A DNA stretch of 16,605 nucleotides from an uncultured Clostridia bacterium. Its GTDB lineage: Bacteria > Bacillota > Clostridia > Oscillospirales > Oscillospiraceae. Location of the stretch: NCBI GenBank assembly GCA_937915065.1, contig CALDMR010000150.1, positions 1 to 16,605 on the forward strand, read 5' to 3'. This document shows, piece after piece, positions 14,883-16,605 of the stretch (the first letter of the stretch is position 1; the number at the start of each line of letters is the position of its first letter). The notes under the pieces were generated by a model. The model saw only the letters and a list, made by a program, of their open reading frames with translations, was not told the DNA's origin and ran no database searches. Made by a program: the position numbers and the translations under genes.

Positions 14883-15176
14883 TCCGTTCACCCCTTGGCA
14901 GCAAAACAGCATACAGGACATCTGTATGTCCTTTATTTTAGTGAATATTGTCAATAACGCATTGAAAAAAGCGGAGCATATTGTGGAACAATGAATACAT
15001 GATAAAAATGTATATTGTATTTTCTCGCTTTTATTGCATTTTAATTCCATTTATATAGACGCTTTATGCACTCTGTACACCCGTCGGTACATTTTGTGAA
15101 CTTCTGTATGATATTTCTTTCACAAAAAGTCCTCTTTATTCAATAAGATAGCATATATACCAGATTTTGAAAAAAT
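14883..15176. promoter_or_regulatory. AT-rich noncoding segment with outward promoter and operator-like dyads
   Basis: This 294-bp noncoding stretch lies between the recombinase stop and the left repeat, inside the invertible segment. On the minus strand TGTACA (15074-15079) and TATATA (15052-15057) are 16 bases apart and point at transporter A. A perfect TTGACA (14949-14954) also points left but lacks a good -10. Dyads are AGGACAT-ctgt-ATGTCCT (14915-14932), TTTTGTGAA (15092-15100) with TTCACAAAA (15119-15127), and TGTAC/GTACA around 15074-15091. No gene is seen. Confidence 0.5.
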
Positions 15177-16177
15177 TTAAGAATCCGTCCCGCTTTTCTG
15201 CTGATTGCCAGTGCCGCGAGATGCTTCATCTATAAAAATAGGCAGACTGTCCACGCAGCGCCGTTTCACTTCCATCTGCGGGTGGACATAAAGATCCAGT
15301 GTGGTGCTGACAGAGGCGTGCCCCAGTAAAGCGCTGACGGTTTTGCAGTCTGCCCCATCTTCGATGCAGCGTGTAGCAAAGGTATGCCGCAGGCAGTGAA
15401 ACCGCAGCGGCGGCAGACCGTGGCGTTCCAGGAAGCGCCGGTAAAGTGCCCGAAACCGCTTCGGCTCAAGGCAGTCCCGTTCCCCGGTGAGCACATAAGC
15501 CTCCCCGTCCCTGCACAACAGATTCCCCAGTACTGGCACCAAAAAACCAGCCAGCGGCAAAGTGCGCATGCTGCTGCTGGTTTTGGGCGCTGTAATCACC
15601 AACTGCGACCCGCTTCTTCCGTCCCACTCCTTATAAAAATACGCTGCACGGTTTTGCACACACGCAAAGTGCGCTCCTGCAGATCTACATCCCTCCATTG
15701 CAAAGCGCAGACTTCACCGATCCGCAGCCCTGTGTACAGCGCCAGCAAAACCCCGGCCGCCGCAGGACTATTCTCGCTGCAGGCGGCGGCCACCAACCGC
15801 TTTTGTCCCACCAGGGAGAGGACTTCTGTTTTTTCTCTTGCCCCAGAGGGATAGCGCAGCTGGATTTCCTCCGGGGGCAGGCGGTAATGCCGCTGGGCGG
15901 CATGCAGACTGCTTTTGATGACGCCCATCAGATCCTTTGCGGTTTTGGGAGATAAACCGCCGCGGCCATCCAAGCGCCCGCAGCGCAGCCAAAACAGCAG
16001 GGTTTCCTGCAGCTTTTCCTCCGTTAATTCCTCCAGCATACAGTCTCCCAGCGCCGGCAGGATATGGTTCATAACTGCCAGGGAATAGTTTGCCCTGGTG
16101 GATTCCTTCACGCGCCCCTCCATCTGCTGCAGCCATACTTTCAGCCATTCCCGATAACAAATCTTACTACCTGACAT
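15177..16177 (-). pseudogene. Tyrosine recombinase/integrase with a one-base frameshift
   Basis: Two overlapping frames (16177-15596 and 15698-15177) together give a 333-residue tyrosine recombinase. Frame one carries the SAM-like core-binding domain (about 1-105) and the catalytic Arg152 in TGLRIGE. Frame two carries the catalytic Lys (APKTSSS), HCLRH box, LGHAS histidine and nucleophile Tyr (TTLDLYVHP). They join at a run of five T on the coding strand (A run at 15635-15639); one extra T would make the frame intact. The start at 16177 has AAGGTGA upstream. As written, frame one stops at 15596 and lacks the nucleophile. A sequencing error, slipped-strand on/off variation, or -1 ribosomal slippage on UUUUU (Phe tRNA can re-pair) could each explain it. 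It probably inverts the element it lies in. Confidence 0.85.
15635..15639 (-). other. Homopolymer frameshift site in the recombinase
   Basis: The coding strand reads CGT ATT TTT ATA in the first frame and TTT TAT AAG GAG in the second. Protein homology changes frame here, from VCKTVQRIF to YKEWDGRSGS. The total span of 1001 bases is one short of a whole number of codons. Confidence 0.8.
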
Positions 16178-16223
16178 ATTTGATCACCTTTTCCCATAAT
16201 CTACCCTTCTGCTTTCCCGACCC

Positions 16224-16348
16224 AAGACTTAAGTTTACAGCTTAAGCCTTTCCTGCAGTGCAGAAATGTGCTGTGGCCGCCAAATGGCCTCTGTGGGACA
16301 AATACTCTGGGAAAAGAGAAGGGAATGTATTTTTTATGAACAGTAATG
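16224..16348 (+). repeat. Right arm of a 125-bp perfect inverted repeat
   Basis: Exact reverse complement of 14758-14882. It carries the leader, ribosome site, ATG at 16336 and first four codons of transporter B. Near the inner end is ACTTAAG-TTTACA-GCTTAAG, a dyad of the size expected for a tyrosine-recombinase core site (inference). CTGCAGTGCAG is a further short palindrome. Confidence 0.97.
16256..16273 (+). ncRNA. GNRA-tetraloop hairpin in the shared transporter leader
   Basis: CAGTGCA-GAAA-TGTGCTG folds as a 7-bp stem (two G-U pairs) closed by a GAAA tetraloop. It occurs identically in the left arm at 14833-14850 on the minus strand, so both transporter mRNAs would carry it. A CTCT/AGAG hairpin lies just before the ribosome site. 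No known riboswitch class is recognised. Confidence 0.35.
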
Positions 16349-16605
16349 TAATGGCTGCCAAGAAAAAAGTTGACTCCGCGTTCATTAAAAAAGGCGTTTT
16401 TATCGCCATTATGTCCGGCGTCACTTATGGCCTTTATACCGGCTTTTTAACCCTTGGTATGGCCAAAGGTGTGTGGGGGGCTGACTGGTACGGCGCAAAC
16501 ACCTCCGGCTTGTCCTTTTTCGCAATCACTTATGTGCTGGCTGCCTTGGGCTCCGGCGTAAATGATACCATCAGCGGTATCTGGATGCTGCTCAAGTGCG
16601 CTATC
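16336..16605 (+). CDS. DMT/EamA-type transporter (copy B of the switch), partial at window edge
   Basis: 90 codons are visible with no stop. The product (MNSNVMAAKKKVDSAF, then IAIMSGVTYGLYTGFLTLG) aligns without gaps to copy A, with about 71 of 90 residues identical by eye. The DNA coding identity drops sharply right after the fourth codon while the upstream 113 bases are identical, so leader and coding part have had different histories. It has the same start codon, leader and distant ribosome site as copy A. In the present orientation it has only 46 bases of unique sequence between its repeat and the recombinase start, so it probably lacks the main promoter and may be off. Confidence 0.85.
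   Translation, partial: MNSNVMAAKKKVDSAFIKKGVFIAIMSGVTYGLYTGFLTLGMAKGVWGADWYGANTSGLSFFAITYVLAALGSGVNDTISGIWMLLKCAI

Larger units (their letters stand above)
14758..16348. mobile_element. Probable invertible DNA element (promoter switch) with its own recombinase
   Basis: Two perfect 125-bp inverted repeats enclose 1,341 bases holding a promoter-like AT-rich region at the left and a tyrosine recombinase gene at the right. Divergent paralogous transporter genes begin within the repeats. Inversion would turn the internal outward promoter from copy A to copy B without altering either gene. This is the classic layout of recombinase-driven phase variation. Alternatively, the repeats are a relic of an inverted gene duplication kept identical by gene conversion. 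Inversion itself is not shown by one sequence. Confidence 0.7.

Noticed and set aside
13316..14941. 541-codon open frame on the plus strand opposite the transporter
   Set aside because: Its product is a low-complexity Asp/Ser/Gln/His-rich shadow of the transporter's hydrophobic codons, and it begins inside a terminator.
14758..16348. Insertion sequence or transposon with 125-bp terminal inverted repeats
   Set aside because: The repeats contain the start codons and leaders of two homologous flanking genes and no target duplication is visible outside them; the enclosed enzyme is a tyrosine recombinase, not a DDE transposase. An invertible switch fits better.

Overview
The window looks like chromosome of an anaerobic gut-type Bacillota (Clostridia). 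This is inferred from the clostridial gene families, the AGGAGG-type ribosome sites, the mixed ATG/TTG starts and moderate GC; no species is identifiable. Its core is a choline-degrading, glycyl-radical-enzyme bacterial microcompartment (BMC) operon. Further right it holds a choline-kinase-like gene, two flavoproteins, an SSB-like protein, a DUF5662-like protein, and a probable invertible DNA switch between two paralogous membrane transporters.

Region 1 (1-9286, minus strand, transcribed right to left). The order is a tandem-domain shell protein (BMC-T), acylating aldehyde dehydrogenase (cutF-like), iron alcohol dehydrogenase (cutO-like), choline trimethylamine-lyase (cutC), its radical-SAM activase (cutD), an EutS-like shell protein, EutP-like GTPase, EutT-like protein and EutJ-like chaperone, which runs off the left edge. 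CutC cleaves choline to trimethylamine and acetaldehyde. The dehydrogenases should disproportionate acetaldehyde to acetyl-CoA and ethanol inside the shell. Two oddities stand out: the aldehyde dehydrogenase has Thr where the family has its catalytic Cys, and the EutJ-like frame is cut by an in-frame TAA.

Region 2 (9287-9757) is a divergent regulatory region. It contains promoter-like sequences on both strands, an 18-bp perfect palindrome, an 11-bp inverted repeat pair bracketing the region, and competing hairpins in the leader of the BMC operon.

Region 3 (9758-13309) holds a LicA-type choline kinase homologue facing away from the cut operon, a strong bidirectional terminator, two tandem iron-sulfur-flavoprotein-like reductases (minus), a two-OB-fold SSB-like protein (minus), and a divergent DUF5662-like gene (plus, TTG start) ending in another bidirectional hairpin.

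Region 4 (13373-16605) holds a ten-TM DMT-type transporter plus a small winged-helix-like protein (minus), then a 125-bp perfect inverted repeat, an AT-rich promoter-like region, a tyrosine recombinase with a one-base frameshift, the second copy of the 125-bp repeat, and a second transporter paralogue (plus, cut by the window edge). Each repeat carries the leader, ribosome site and start codon of one transporter. The arrangement therefore looks like a recombinase-driven promoter switch choosing between two transporters, and is the most novel feature here. The transporter substrate is unknown; a choline-related amine is a guess from context only.
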